NCBI GenBank assembly: GCA_937121175.1
Contig: CAKZKD010000036.1
Location: 1 to 56,103, forward strand
Origin: an uncultured Flavobacteriales bacterium
GTDB lineage: Bacteria > Bacteroidota > Bacteroidia > Flavobacteriales_G > Salibacteraceae
DNA: 56,103 bases
Direction: 5' to 3'
The notes beneath the pieces were generated by a model. That model made no database searches, had not been told where the DNA came from, and worked only from the letters and a program-made list of their open reading frames with translations. The position numbers and the translations under genes were made by a program. Shown here piece after piece: positions 16,360 through 25,118 of the stretch (position 1 is the first letter of the stretch; each line of letters starts with the position of its first letter).

Positions 16360-17013
16360 CTAAAATATTATTTCTATAAAATTTGTATCTCCGAATTGTA
16401 CCGGAAAATCAAATGATGTATCCGGAATATCATTGAAATTACATTCAGAACCGTAATAAACTCTGACCCCTTGTAAATCAGAATCTGGATATATAGGATG
16501 ACTAAACGAGTTTCCTTGATTAAACCCTGGTAATTCTAATTTTCCATCACTGTTTATCTCAATTTCAGAACCCACTTCTCCAACACACTCTATGTTACTA
16601 AAAATTATACAACCCTCAGATAATGAACGATTATTATTAATTACTCTGACTGTATAAACAGTTTTTTTTCGAAATGGAATCATTAATAAAGATGATTCAA
16701 TTTTATAAGCGGTTGTTGGTTCACAATTATCCTTTAAACCTGCATCTCCATACTCTTCTAGAAAACTCGGTATTCCGATAAAATTTCCAGTTAAATCTCT
16801 ACGGCTTGTTAATATTGCTGCACCGTTTTGGTCGGTTATTAAAGTTTCTCCGGATTCTAAATAGAGCGTTATTCCGGGAATTCCTTTAGCTTCGATTAAA
16901 TCAAAGGCAATTATTTTAACCTCCTTTATTTTCTTAGTACATGAATATAAAGTGAATAGAACTATAAGAAATAGAATTACTTTAGTGCGATACAACAAAT
17001 CTTTTTGTTTCAT
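16360..17013 (-). CDS. Cassette lipoprotein, 217 aa
   Basis: The signal ends in LYSC (lipobox) followed by TKKIKEVKIIAFDLIEAKGIPG. It shares its opening and overall layout with 14850-15542: a regulatory-like beta sandwich (GITLYLESGETLITDQNGAAIL), then a Cys-containing C-terminal half. It overlaps the end of the lipase-like gene by 32 bp, so it is probably translationally coupled to it. It should be an outer-membrane or periplasmic lipoprotein; the cassette arrangement suggests a matched partner of the upstream tail (inference). Confidence 0.75.
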   Translation of the reverse strand: MKQKDLLYRTKVILFLIVLFTLYSCTKKIKEVKIIAFDLIEAKGIPGITLYLESGETLITDQNGAAILTSRRDLTGNFIGIPSFLEEYGDAGLKDNCEPTTAYKIESSLLMIPFRKKTVYTVRVINNNRSLSEGCIIFSNIECVGEVGSEIEINSDGKLELPGFNQGNSFSHPIYPDSDLQGVRVYYGSECNFNDIPDTSFDFPVQFGDTNFIEIIF

Positions 17014-19861
17014 AATCTCGATTTTTAAAATGTGCTCTGACTAAATAAGTGCCATTACCATAGTTACTAATGTTCATTGCACATTTATTTAGCTTTGGCT
17101 TATATGCTTCAATTTCCTTTCCGTACATATCAAATACTTCAACAACCTCAATAATTTCACTTGATTGCAAAACAATTTCTTTATCAGCTGGGTTCGGTGA
17201 TAATATTAAATTACTTTCTACAATATTATCATAGATTATTTCATCATTTTTCGTCTCTATTTTTGCTTGAGCAACTGATATAACAATTGTTGGAATTGAA
17301 CACCCTATAGTATTAACTTCAATTGAATACTGACCTTTACTTGTACCCTTTGGAATCGTGAAAGAATTACCCGATGACTGAACCATTGAATTATAACCGA
17401 CCATTTGCCATTGAATTGCTTCTTCGGCATTTGATACCGTGAAAGTCCTTTCGCCGCCAACAATGTTTGTGTTAATTTGGCCACAGGAAGTCTGGCTGTT
17501 ATCAGAACGAGTATTAGGATTTGTTCCATCTACTTTTGCATTAAATTCTGCACCATTCTCAACTTTAAAACCAGTTTTAAACGTTATTTTATCTTTAGCT
17601 TCAAGTAATAACTCAATGCCTGATTTCACGGTTATAATTCCAATATTTTGGCTTTTTTCTGTTTCAGTAGTGTTTAAGCCACTTGCTATATATTTCCCAT
17701 AATTGTATAAATAATTTTTACCTACATATGGCGGTACACTTATACTTGGCAACACATCACTTCCCACCACCATTTTACCCCCACACTCAATATCTCTGTC
17801 TTTATCAAAAGTTCGGTTTTGGAGGTAGTAGTCTTGAATCATAAGTTCTTGAAAACAAATAATGTCTCTGATTATGGTTTCTTGAAAAATAAAGGGGTGC
17901 TGCATATTTTCTTTTCCTGGAACATTTACCGAATATACTTCATCAAATGGGGTCAGGTTGTTATTTATAAAGTACGATTTCCCTTTTCCTGAATTTCGGT
18001 CGTAATTATAAAAATTAGCACCTGTAAAATAACTGTCCGAGACATCCATAGCAGATAAGGTTGAGACCATCATAGGTATATTCATTACTTTTTGTCCCCT
18101 AGAATAAATATCAGCTACTAACATACTTCCAGGAGCATTCTCCCACGGTTTGTCTCCAAAATCTTTTTTTCCTCTTCTGTATTTAGGTAGGCGCTTTTTG
18201 CTTAATCTTACAAATTCCCAATATTTAAAATTCGTTTTGTTCAATGGAGAGCATTTACCCCAAAAATGGAAGTACGTTATTGGCGGTAGAGGTACGATTT
18301 TCTGAATCATTTTTGTACCTGAACCAAACCCATGATCATTTCCTCGGTTACTGCCGCAAACCAAGGACACCTTTCGGCAGTTTTGCGGCCAGCCTACCGT
18401 ATTTAGCCAATTTCTGAGCTGTGTATGTTTTATCTGACCAACTGGATTATTGTGTTGGACCACCATCTGCAATGCCGCAGGTGAGTTAATGGCATCGTAA
18501 ACATCCTTAACTTTGGGGATATACTTATTAGTATTGAAAATACTTAAAATGGGTGCCCAATTTTGTTTACGAACTATCCAAGAAGGTACTTCCTGTAAAA
18601 TGTCCCGATATAGCGTCTGTAAAAATGGCGCAACACTAGCCCCTTTGTGTGGTGTGTCGCTGGTAATTAAAGTGCCAATTTGGTGATCATACCCCGCACT
18701 CTCCAAGCCTGCTAGAGCTCCGCGACTTATAATACCACCCATACTCAAGCAAAGCATTGCCCCCTCATGTTTTTCAACGAAATTTTGTCCGGCCGAATTC
18801 TGTTTATGGACAACAAACTGAATAAAATGCTGAATATAATTAATGTTATCAAATATATTTCCTCTACCGTCTTTAAAATTAGTAATGTAAACATCATAAC
18901 CCGCACTTCTGAGAAGCGGTATGTAGTCTATCATTCGCGAGTAGGATTTTCGTGCATCGGTAGTATTCAATACATCAAACCCTTCAACGAAAATAAATGG
19001 CTTATTTGATTTGTTGTCTAGCCCTTTATAAAACAAATAATCTAAACCACCATTTGCGTTGGTCGATCTAGACCCAAAAGATTCACCAGAAGTGTCTGTG
19101 GTATCCGTAACTTCTCCAAATATAGCATCGGTTAGAAAAGAGACTACAGATAGCACGTCTATGTAACTGTAGCACAGAGTAGTATCACCAATACTATCAA
19201 CAACCCTGTAAATAAGATTTTTTTCTCCTGAAGTGAGGTAACTAATTGGTACAATGGTTTCTGAGTTTAAACTAATACTCTGAAATCCATTATTATCGTC
19301 GAAGTCAACAGATAAGTTTACAATATTGTCCTGGGTAAAAATTAATTGTGGGTGGAATTTAAAATTTACCTGACCCTGAGAAATAAACTTGGCTAATGGA
19401 GCAGCGCATAAAAAATTAAATTCTTTAAAAACAAGAGCTTGGCCACTGTCATAATGCAATTCAATGACCGTATCCTTAACATATTCGCCCTTCAAAAAAA
19501 TAAGAGGGTTAGCAATCGTGCTCACTTGCTCATCCAAATAATATATGTCGTTATATTCGTTTTCCAACTCTTGTCTGCTGGGAATGCTCAGCAAACTATT
19601 CGTGCGCATTACCGGGGTTCTATAATCGTCAAAATCTTCGTAGTTGAAAATCATTGCCTCATGTTCATCCCAAGTTTCAAAATGATAGCCTGTTAAAAAC
19701 CCTCGATTGAACAAAAAATCAGTTTGCATTGCCGATGTATCTAGCGTGTCGTAAAACGCCTCAATATCTTGAATTAGGGTATCAATCTCTGGCGTTTGTG
19801 ATTTTCCGTGATAGCTAAAAGCTAGGCTGAGCATCAACAAAAAGAATGGTAAACATCTCAT
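16982..19861 (-). CDS. Secreted lipase/esterase-like alpha/beta hydrolase with T9SS tail, 959 aa
   Basis: A signal peptide (ending near KSQ) is followed by a ~230-residue beta-rich region. An alpha/beta hydrolase domain (about 280-500) comes next, with KPFIFVEGFDVL, the nucleophile elbow CLSMGG and SDTPHKGASVA, all typical of PGAP1/lipase-like enzymes; the usual first Gly of GxSxG is Cys here. From ~674 the protein has the DYYLQNRTFDKDRDIECGG junction module, then the stacked beta segment, then a T9SS sorting domain (LSPNPADKEIVLQ ... GTYLVRAHF). It should be exported to the cell surface and may cleave lipids or esters. Its ATG overlaps the stop of the upstream gene by 4 bp. Confidence 0.82.
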   Translation of the reverse strand: MRCLPFFLLMLSLAFSYHGKSQTPEIDTLIQDIEAFYDTLDTSAMQTDFLFNRGFLTGYHFETWDEHEAMIFNYEDFDDYRTPVMRTNSLLSIPSRQELENEYNDIYYLDEQVSTIANPLIFLKGEYVKDTVIELHYDSGQALVFKEFNFLCAAPLAKFISQGQVNFKFHPQLIFTQDNIVNLSVDFDDNNGFQSISLNSETIVPISYLTSGEKNLIYRVVDSIGDTTLCYSYIDVLSVVSFLTDAIFGEVTDTTDTSGESFGSRSTNANGGLDYLFYKGLDNKSNKPFIFVEGFDVLNTTDARKSYSRMIDYIPLLRSAGYDVYITNFKDGRGNIFDNINYIQHFIQFVVHKQNSAGQNFVEKHEGAMLCLSMGGIISRGALAGLESAGYDHQIGTLITSDTPHKGASVAPFLQTLYRDILQEVPSWIVRKQNWAPILSIFNTNKYIPKVKDVYDAINSPAALQMVVQHNNPVGQIKHTQLRNWLNTVGWPQNCRKVSLVCGSNRGNDHGFGSGTKMIQKIVPLPPITYFHFWGKCSPLNKTNFKYWEFVRLSKKRLPKYRRGKKDFGDKPWENAPGSMLVADIYSRGQKVMNIPMMVSTLSAMDVSDSYFTGANFYNYDRNSGKGKSYFINNNLTPFDEVYSVNVPGKENMQHPFIFQETIIRDIICFQELMIQDYYLQNRTFDKDRDIECGGKMVVGSDVLPSISVPPYVGKNYLYNYGKYIASGLNTTETEKSQNIGIITVKSGIELLLEAKDKITFKTGFKVENGAEFNAKVDGTNPNTRSDNSQTSCGQINTNIVGGERTFTVSNAEEAIQWQMVGYNSMVQSSGNSFTIPKGTSKGQYSIEVNTIGCSIPTIVISVAQAKIETKNDEIIYDNIVESNLILSPNPADKEIVLQSSEIIEVVEVFDMYGKEIEAYKPKLNKCAMNISNYGNGTYLVRAHFKNRDYETKRFVVSH
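17748..17851 (-). repeat. Cassette junction repeat, copy A (inside the lipase-like gene)
   Basis: This 104-bp segment encodes ELMIQDYYLQNRTF through the ECGGKMVVGSDVLP region of the full-length protein. Copies B and C repeat it at the start of downstream cassettes. In-frame exchange at this repeat would replace the whole C-terminal tail. Confidence 0.9.
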
Positions 19862-21237
19862 TTCGCCTCTATTTTCTCATTCAACTCAATCATATAAAGC
19901 GTAAGTTCCTCAACTTTCTCCATGAGTAGTAAGTTCATCTCCTTAAGTTTCATGTTTTCTTGAATTACCTCTTCCGCAGTCGGCGCGCCGGGTAAATGTC
20001 CGTTTTCTTCAATGTATTTTTTAAGTTCATCAATCGGCATAAGGTTATAGTCTTCCTCAAAAACATAATCCGGAAATGAGCCGGTTTTTACTTCAATTTC
20101 ACGAGCATATAAATACCCGTCATGGGTAACTGTAAAGTTTTCAGTACTGTTTTGCTGAATACTCAATACTTTTTGTTTGGATGAGCTACTTGTTGAGTAT
20201 AGAGTCAATACGCCGTTGTGAACTTCTACATCTGCTCCATCAACAAAAACATCGTCATCAACAAATAGTTTACCGTCTAGATACGTATCCCCATCTTCTA
20301 CTCTCAATTCACCTTGTTTAAGCTTTAATCCTCCTGCTTGAGGATTTATTTCCACATTTCCTTGGTTACCTATGGTAACTCCATACGTTACTCCACCCAC
20401 TATATATTCAGATTTGAAGGCATAACCAGAAGTACTTGCACTGGTGGTATAAAAACCACTTGGGCTGTTGGGGTGTGAGTAGCTCGTGAAATTATACCCC
20501 AAAGATGGAGAAGTAATACTACCAGTAATCACATTACCTAAGGTTTGAATCTCTCCACTACCACGGATAAAAAACATCTCACTTGGTGGGTTTTGGTCGT
20601 ATAGTTTTCCTACAAAAAAATTAGCGTTGCTACTGGTAACTGCCGAGCAAAACGCAGTACCTTCAGTATTGTTTGTTCCTCCAGAGATAGCCACCAAAGT
20701 AGGCGTAAACACATTTAATTTACTACCATCGAGACTTCCAATATAATTTGGATCCATAATTTCTATAGAACTCATACTATGACCGCCCACATATACTTTG
20801 TTTACTGAACTTGAATAAGCCAGAACTATATCTTCGTTATACATTCCTGGATTTGCATTCAACATCAATGGTCCGTGGGTAGTCCAAATAGCATTCTCGC
20901 CTCCTTCTTCCCCAATCCAAACAGAGCTATCTCCAACTTTAACCGTTTTTGCAACCATCATCGAATCGCAAAATGCCGTGCGCAATGGCCTTAATCTGCC
21001 ACTTGGAGTAATAGTTAGTATGCGGTCGTTAGTTAATGAAGTGTCTTTGTAAAAATTGTATTTCAGCACTCCTTCAAAAGTGGCTTTATCTCTAAAGATG
21101 GATTTACCGTTAACGTCTAGGAGTTTGTTTGGGCTTATAGTACCAATACCAACGTTACCAGAAGTTGGCAATGTGTTTTGGGCACAAACTATTCCTGAAA
21201 TCAGAATAGCGCAAGGAATTAAAAGTAGTTTTTTCAT
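19858..21237 (-). CDS. Tail-fibre-domain-like secreted protein, 459 aa
   Basis: The ATG at 21237 gives a normal signal peptide (MKKLLLIPCAILISGIVCAQ); the frame extends 23 codons upstream without a signal. The N-terminal motif NVGIGTISPNKLLDVNGKSIF is typical of Bacteroidota proteins with phage tail-fibre-like N-termini. The middle is repetitive beta structure (EIQTLGNVITGSITSPSLGY). Near the end is YVFEEDYNLMPIDELKKYI, and the last 40 residues are a coiled coil (NMKLKEMNLLLMEKVEELT), as in trimeric fibres. Its stop overlaps the hydrolase start (ATGA), so the two are co-translated; it may be a surface fibre or chaperone partner. Confidence 0.78.
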   Translation of the reverse strand: MKKLLLIPCAILISGIVCAQNTLPTSGNVGIGTISPNKLLDVNGKSIFRDKATFEGVLKYNFYKDTSLTNDRILTITPSGRLRPLRTAFCDSMMVAKTVKVGDSSVWIGEEGGENAIWTTHGPLMLNANPGMYNEDIVLAYSSSVNKVYVGGHSMSSIEIMDPNYIGSLDGSKLNVFTPTLVAISGGTNNTEGTAFCSAVTSSNANFFVGKLYDQNPPSEMFFIRGSGEIQTLGNVITGSITSPSLGYNFTSYSHPNSPSGFYTTSASTSGYAFKSEYIVGGVTYGVTIGNQGNVEINPQAGGLKLKQGELRVEDGDTYLDGKLFVDDDVFVDGADVEVHNGVLTLYSTSSSSKQKVLSIQQNSTENFTVTHDGYLYAREIEVKTGSFPDYVFEEDYNLMPIDELKKYIEENGHLPGAPTAEEVIQENMKLKEMNLLLMEKVEELTLYMIELNEKIEAK

Positions 21238-21353
21238 GTTCTTGAGATTTAGATTGGTTTCAAAGGTTAGTCCCAATAGAGTGTTTTCCTTATGCTCATT
21301 TAGCATAAAATGAAGCGCTAATTCTATTAACTTAGCCTTCGAAACTGAACTAA

Positions 21354-21758
21354 ATGAAATTAATTAACCACGACTGGGGTTTCCACCTCAGACTTTTACG
21401 ACAACACAAAGGGAAAACCCAAGAAGATATAGAGCATTCTTCTGAAATTAGCCAAACATGTATCACAAAACTTGAGAATGGAAAAACGCGCTTTCAAGAC
21501 TACCACTTACTTAAAATTGCGATTGGTTTTGACATTCCTGTGAGCCATTTAGTGTATTACCTCGAGAATGGGAAATTTGACACTTCTGCTGCTGAAATTG
21601 AAGCTAAACAAGCAGCTAACCTAATTGAATTAAAAAATGTGCTCAGTCATTCTCAAGGTTTAATTGCACAACTAGAAGAAAATTATGAAAGACTTATTAA
21701 AGCAGGCGAAAAAGACAAACTGAGCGAATTCAATGACCTATTGAAGCACCTGCCATAA
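21354..21758 (+). CDS. XRE-family HTH regulator, 134 aa
   Basis: Residues ~8-65 form a helix-turn-helix of the XRE/Cro type (HLRLLRQHKGKTQEDIEHSSEISQTCITKLENGK). The C-terminal half is a helical coil (LKNVLSHSQGLIAQLEENYERLI) likely used for dimerisation. It is transcribed divergently from the fibre/lipase/cassette operon with only ~115 bp between starts, so it is a good candidate regulator of that locus (inference). Confidence 0.85.
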   Translation: MKLINHDWGFHLRLLRQHKGKTQEDIEHSSEISQTCITKLENGKTRFQDYHLLKIAIGFDIPVSHLVYYLENGKFDTSAAEIEAKQAANLIELKNVLSHSQGLIAQLEENYERLIKAGEKDKLSEFNDLLKHLP

Positions 21759-21835
21759 AAAAATGAGCATATTCTGTTTGCTTCAACTCTGTTAATCGTG
21801 AGATTAACTGTGCAGCAATTCTACTCCACAGTTAA

Positions 21836-21866
21836 TTGCCTTAAAAAAAGGACTTGATTATATTTG
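21836..21866 (+). promoter_or_regulatory. Predicted sigma-A promoter (TTG-20-TATATTTG)
   Basis: TTG at 21836-21838 and TATATTTG at 21859-21866 match the Bacteroidota -33/-7 consensus with a 20-bp spacer. They lie 22 bp upstream of the ATG of the IF2_N-domain gene, giving a short leader. Confidence 0.65.
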
Positions 21867-21888
21867 CAGCCCCAAAATCAGGTAGTTT

Positions 21889-22737
21889 ATGCGTTTAGGT
21901 CAATTGTCACGTCAAGTAAATGTCTCTCAGAAAGAAATTGTTTCTTTTTTGAAGAAGGAACGCGGCATCGAGCTGAAGGTTCATCCGAACGTAAAAGTGG
22001 AAGACGAATTTGTAGAACTCATCGCCAATCAGTTTGAAGTTAAACCTTCTGCAGAAGCTACCACAGAAGAACCGGAAGCTGCTGAAACTAAATCTGAAAC
22101 CAAGGAAGAGGTACTAACTGAAGTTATTGACGCAGATGAACAAGAAGAATCCACCGAAGAAAAGGTTGTCGAAATAAAAGAATATTTGCCTGGTGAAGAG
22201 TTTATTCGCCCTTCTGGGCCAATAGAAAAAATAGAAACTGAAATTCCTCAATTGGATGGAATTAAGGTCGTTGGTAAAATTGATCTGCCTGAGTTTCACA
22301 AACAAGAACCAGCTCCAGACAAAGCCCCTGAGGACGAAAACGGAGAATCAACTGTTTCTGAAACTGGAGAAAATGAGGCGGCAACTGCAGAATTACCCAA
22401 TGCTACTCCCCTATTCAAACGGCCTAATCGCAGAAAAAAGAAAGAAACTGAAAAACCAAAACGCACAAAAAAGGTAGTTAGCGAAGACGAGAAAAAGAAA
22501 AAAGAATTAGCCAAGGAAGAAGCTAAACGAAAGGCCATTAAAAAAGCTAAGAAAGAGGAAGCTCGGAAAAAGCATCTGGAGCTGGTAAAGAGTTATCAAA
22601 AACCCCAAAACCCAAAAGCAAAGTCAGCTAAGACTAAATCGAAGTCAGTGCAACATGCAACACCAAAACCTACTCCACCTAAAAAACAACCCAAAACCAT
22701 ATTTGGAAAAATATGGCGTTGGATGAATACTGAGTAA
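21889..22737 (+). CDS. Stand-alone IF2_N-like domain protein with charged tail, 282 aa
   Basis: The first ~50 residues (MRLGQLSRQVNVSQKEIVSF, then LKVHPNVKVEDEFVELI) resemble the IF2_N domain found at the N-terminus of bacterial IF-2. The GTPase domains are absent. The rest is low-complexity: acidic to ~residue 180, then extremely Lys-rich (KKKKELAKEEAKRKAIKKAK), ending in IFGKIWRWMNTE. It is probably a cytoplasmic RNA- or ribosome-interacting protein, but that is inference. It is driven by its own predicted promoter and followed by a convergent gene. Confidence 0.75.
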   Translation: MRLGQLSRQVNVSQKEIVSFLKKERGIELKVHPNVKVEDEFVELIANQFEVKPSAEATTEEPEAAETKSETKEEVLTEVIDADEQEESTEEKVVEIKEYLPGEEFIRPSGPIEKIETEIPQLDGIKVVGKIDLPEFHKQEPAPDKAPEDENGESTVSETGENEAATAELPNATPLFKRPNRRKKKETEKPKRTKKVVSEDEKKKKELAKEEAKRKAIKKAKKEEARKKHLELVKSYQKPQNPKAKSAKTKSKSVQHATPKPTPPKKQPKTIFGKIWRWMNTE

Positions 22738-22773
22738 TGGTTGGTTAGTTATTAGCGACGTAGTTTTCAGTAA

Positions 22774-23013
22774 CTAGTGGCTATGAGCTCCTTGACTTCC
22801 TTCTGCCTCTTTTTCAACTGGCCTCAATTCCATTTCGCAAACAGGGCAAATTCCTTCTTTGTCATACGTCTTTCCATCCTCACAATCCATTGGACATTGA
22901 TAAATAGCTGCTTCTGCTGTTTCGGTTTTAGTTTCTCCTCCACAAGAGGTTATGGTTAAAGCACCCAAGGTTAGTGCTGAGAAAATTCCTAAGGTGATAA
23001 ATCCTTTTTTCAT
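22774..23013 (-). CDS. Small heavy-metal-binding-domain lipoprotein, 79 aa
   Basis: The ATG at 23013 begins a normal lipoprotein signal (MKKGFITLGIFSALTLGALT, lipobox TSCG); a longer frame to 23073 adds a non-signal leader. The mature part has YQCPMDCEDGKTYDKEGICPVCEMEL, the Cys/Met pattern of the heavy-metal-binding domain found on Cu/Ag efflux CusB-type proteins, and ends in HSH. It likely binds copper or another soft metal in the periplasm. TACTTTTG at 23038-23031 on the minus strand is a possible -7 element. Confidence 0.8.
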   Translation of the reverse strand: MKKGFITLGIFSALTLGALTITSCGGETKTETAEAAIYQCPMDCEDGKTYDKEGICPVCEMELRPVEKEAEGSQGAHSH

Positions 23014-23073
23014 GTTTTTGTTCTTTTTTGCAAAAGTAAAACGTAATTGTTTTTCAGCCATATCGTAACGCAA

Positions 23074-23586
23074 CTAAAGATTGTCATTAATTGTCCAAAA
23101 AGCCCCACTGTTAAACCACTCCTGCTCTTCTGACATTTTTGCAATGAGCTCCATTCTGCGTTTAAACTCAAATTCGATGCCTTGTGTTTCGCAGTATTTT
23201 ACAGCTTCCGCAAAAGATTTTAGCATACTGACGTAAAACGACTCTTGAATTACATATTTCTCGGACCGATAAGCCATGGCAATTTCTACATTAAAAAACA
23301 TGAGGTCGGCCACTTGCAGTGGGTCCACTCCTATTTGTATAAAATGTTTGATAAATTTATGCGCAACCGACCTACGCATTTTTGCCCGTCTCCTTTTTCC
23401 GGTCGGGAAATATTCGAGCCCAATTTTGGCTTTAGCGTCTTCTATTAATTTCTTTTCGTTCGGATTAAAAACAAAATTGTAGTAGGTTTTTACTTCCTTA
23501 AAACGGTCGTATAAATCGATGCACTGCTCCTCCAATTGCTCTTTGGTAAGCTCTTGTAAATATTTCTTTAATGCCCGTTTGCTCAT
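23074..23586 (-). CDS. Hypothetical basic protein, 170 aa
   Basis: The family is not recognised with confidence. The protein is helical, basic and without signal peptide. Conserved-looking parts are ELTKEQLEEQCIDLYDRF near the N-terminus, GKRRRAKMRRSVAHKFIKHF at ~60-80 and an acidic/aromatic end (EEQEWFNSGAFWTINDNL). This resembles the 'DUF6155'-type proteins of Bacteroidota, but I rate that only as possible. It starts 6 bp downstream of the pentapeptide-repeat gene stop, suggesting a shared transcript. Confidence 0.65.
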   Translation of the reverse strand: MSKRALKKYLQELTKEQLEEQCIDLYDRFKEVKTYYNFVFNPNEKKLIEDAKAKIGLEYFPTGKRRRAKMRRSVAHKFIKHFIQIGVDPLQVADLMFFNVEIAMAYRSEKYVIQESFYVSMLKSFAEAVKYCETQGIEFEFKRRMELIAKMSEEQEWFNSGAFWTINDNL

Positions 23587-23592
23587 TCTAGT

Positions 23593-24153
23593 CTATTCAA
23601 TTTTAATTTGAAAGCTATGCAATAATCCACTTATTTCCGAAGCGCTGAATTTAGCTTGCTTAATTCGATTTTGAACTGGGTCAATTGCATAATCTAAACA
23701 ATATCTAAAATCACAATCAGCTAAATTGGTATTCAGGAATACCGCTCCAGAAAAAATACTTTCCTGAAAATTGGAACCACTGAAATTGCCATCAGAAAAC
23801 TCACATTCTGAGAAATTCGATTTCAGCAAGGAGCATTCTTTTAGCGTTAGGCCATAAAATGATGACAGGTTAACTGCGCAATCTTTAAAGTGAATTTCTA
23901 ATAAAAAAGGTTTAGCGCCCTCAAACGAATTTCCAATCATTTTGCAATTCGAAAACCTCACGTTTTGCAGTTGTGCGTCGTTCCATTTGCAATTTGAAAG
24001 GTTACAAGAATCAAAAATGCAATCTTCAAACTTGGCAGTATTGAAAATAGAATTGCTCGCATCTATTGACAAGAAGGTGCAATTCACAAATTCTGCTTCT
24101 TGGAATACAACTTCATCTTCTGATTTAAAGGTCTGATTTTCAATAAAACTCAT
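23593..24153 (-). CDS. Pentapeptide-repeat protein, 186 aa
   Basis: Most of the protein is made of five-residue steps with Phe/Leu at the centre (FEDCIFDSCNLSNCKW, FSNCKMIGNSFEGA, NFSECEFSDGNFSGSNFQES), predicted to form a right-handed quadrilateral beta helix. Cys is unusually frequent at the positions normally held by Asn/Asp. Some members (Qnr/McbG) protect DNA gyrase by mimicking DNA; nothing here proves such a role. It is cytoplasmic and probably co-transcribed with the downstream 170-aa gene. Confidence 0.82.
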   Translation of the reverse strand: MSFIENQTFKSEDEVVFQEAEFVNCTFLSIDASNSIFNTAKFEDCIFDSCNLSNCKWNDAQLQNVRFSNCKMIGNSFEGAKPFLLEIHFKDCAVNLSSFYGLTLKECSLLKSNFSECEFSDGNFSGSNFQESIFSGAVFLNTNLADCDFRYCLDYAIDPVQNRIKQAKFSASEISGLLHSFQIKIE

Positions 24154-24330
24154 ATTGCTTTAATCCTGTTTTAATGAGAGTAAAAATGCAAAAAAGTAGG
24201 TCATTATAACACATTCGTTGGCCAAAAGAACTTGTTTCAGCATATACGTTGAGAGTGAAAATGCATATTTGAACTCATCACTTTTTCTCGAATAACCACT
24301 TAAGTCCAATAACGGTTTAATATTGCACCA

Positions 24331-25113
24331 GTGTTAGCTTTTATACATATCGACTTTCTGGATATACTGGATATTTTTCTGGTGGCTTGGTTACTTTACC
24401 AATTGTACCACATTGTAAGAGGTACGCTGGCCATCCGAATTTTCATGGGGCTTTTTGCTATCTATCTTTTCTGGAAGATTGTAGAAGCGCTAAATATGGA
24501 ACTGTTATCCGAAATTCTCGGTCAATTCATTGGTGTTGGAGTCATACTACTCATCATTGTATTCCAGCAAGAATTACGAAAATTCCTGCTCATGATAGGA
24601 AATACCGACTTTATTAATAATCGGATTTTCAAACAAAACTTGTTTCACTTTGGAGGTAAGGAGGAGCCTGAACTTTCCGTAAACACAGAGATAATTGCAA
24701 AAGCCTGTATTCGAATGTCAAAGACTAAAACTGGTGCATTAATCGTAATTTCAAATACTCCTGACATTGACTTTTACATAGGTAGCGGTGAAATACTAAA
24801 TGCTAGATTAAGTAGTAATATATTGGAGAATATCTTCTTTAAAAATGCGCCTATGCACGATGGTGCGGTACTAATTCGAAACAACACGGTATTGGCTGCG
24901 AGTTGTGTTTTACCAGTTTCTGACAAAAAAGACCTACCCTCTGATTTAGGAACGCGTCATCGCGCTGCGTTAGGAGTTTCGGAAGAAACGTCCGCAATTG
25001 CCATTACCGTATCGGAAGAAACGGGGAAAATTGCGACAACAAAAAGTGGTGAATTGAAGCAAAATATTACCCCTGCCAATTTGAATGCGCACCTTCAGCT
25101 GCTATTAAAATAA
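24331..25113 (+). CDS. cdaA: Diadenylate cyclase CdaA
   Basis: This membrane-bound enzyme makes c-di-AMP from two ATP. Three N-terminal hydrophobic helices (LDILDIFLVAWLLYQLY, IRIFMGLFAIYLFW, FIGVGVILLIIVFQQEL) precede the DisA_N catalytic domain. The two catalytic signatures are present: DGAVLI near residue 176 and GTRHRAALG near 210. The likely start is GTG at 24331. Length (260 aa) is usual. No cdaR-like regulator follows; the next gene converges 5 bp away. Confidence 0.93.
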   Translation: MLAFIHIDFLDILDIFLVAWLLYQLYHIVRGTLAIRIFMGLFAIYLFWKIVEALNMELLSEILGQFIGVGVILLIIVFQQELRKFLLMIGNTDFINNRIFKQNLFHFGGKEEPELSVNTEIIAKACIRMSKTKTGALIVISNTPDIDFYIGSGEILNARLSSNILENIFFKNAPMHDGAVLIRNNTVLAASCVLPVSDKKDLPSDLGTRHRAALGVSEETSAIAITVSEETGKIATTKSGELKQNITPANLNAHLQLLLK

Positions 25114-25118
25114 TTAGC

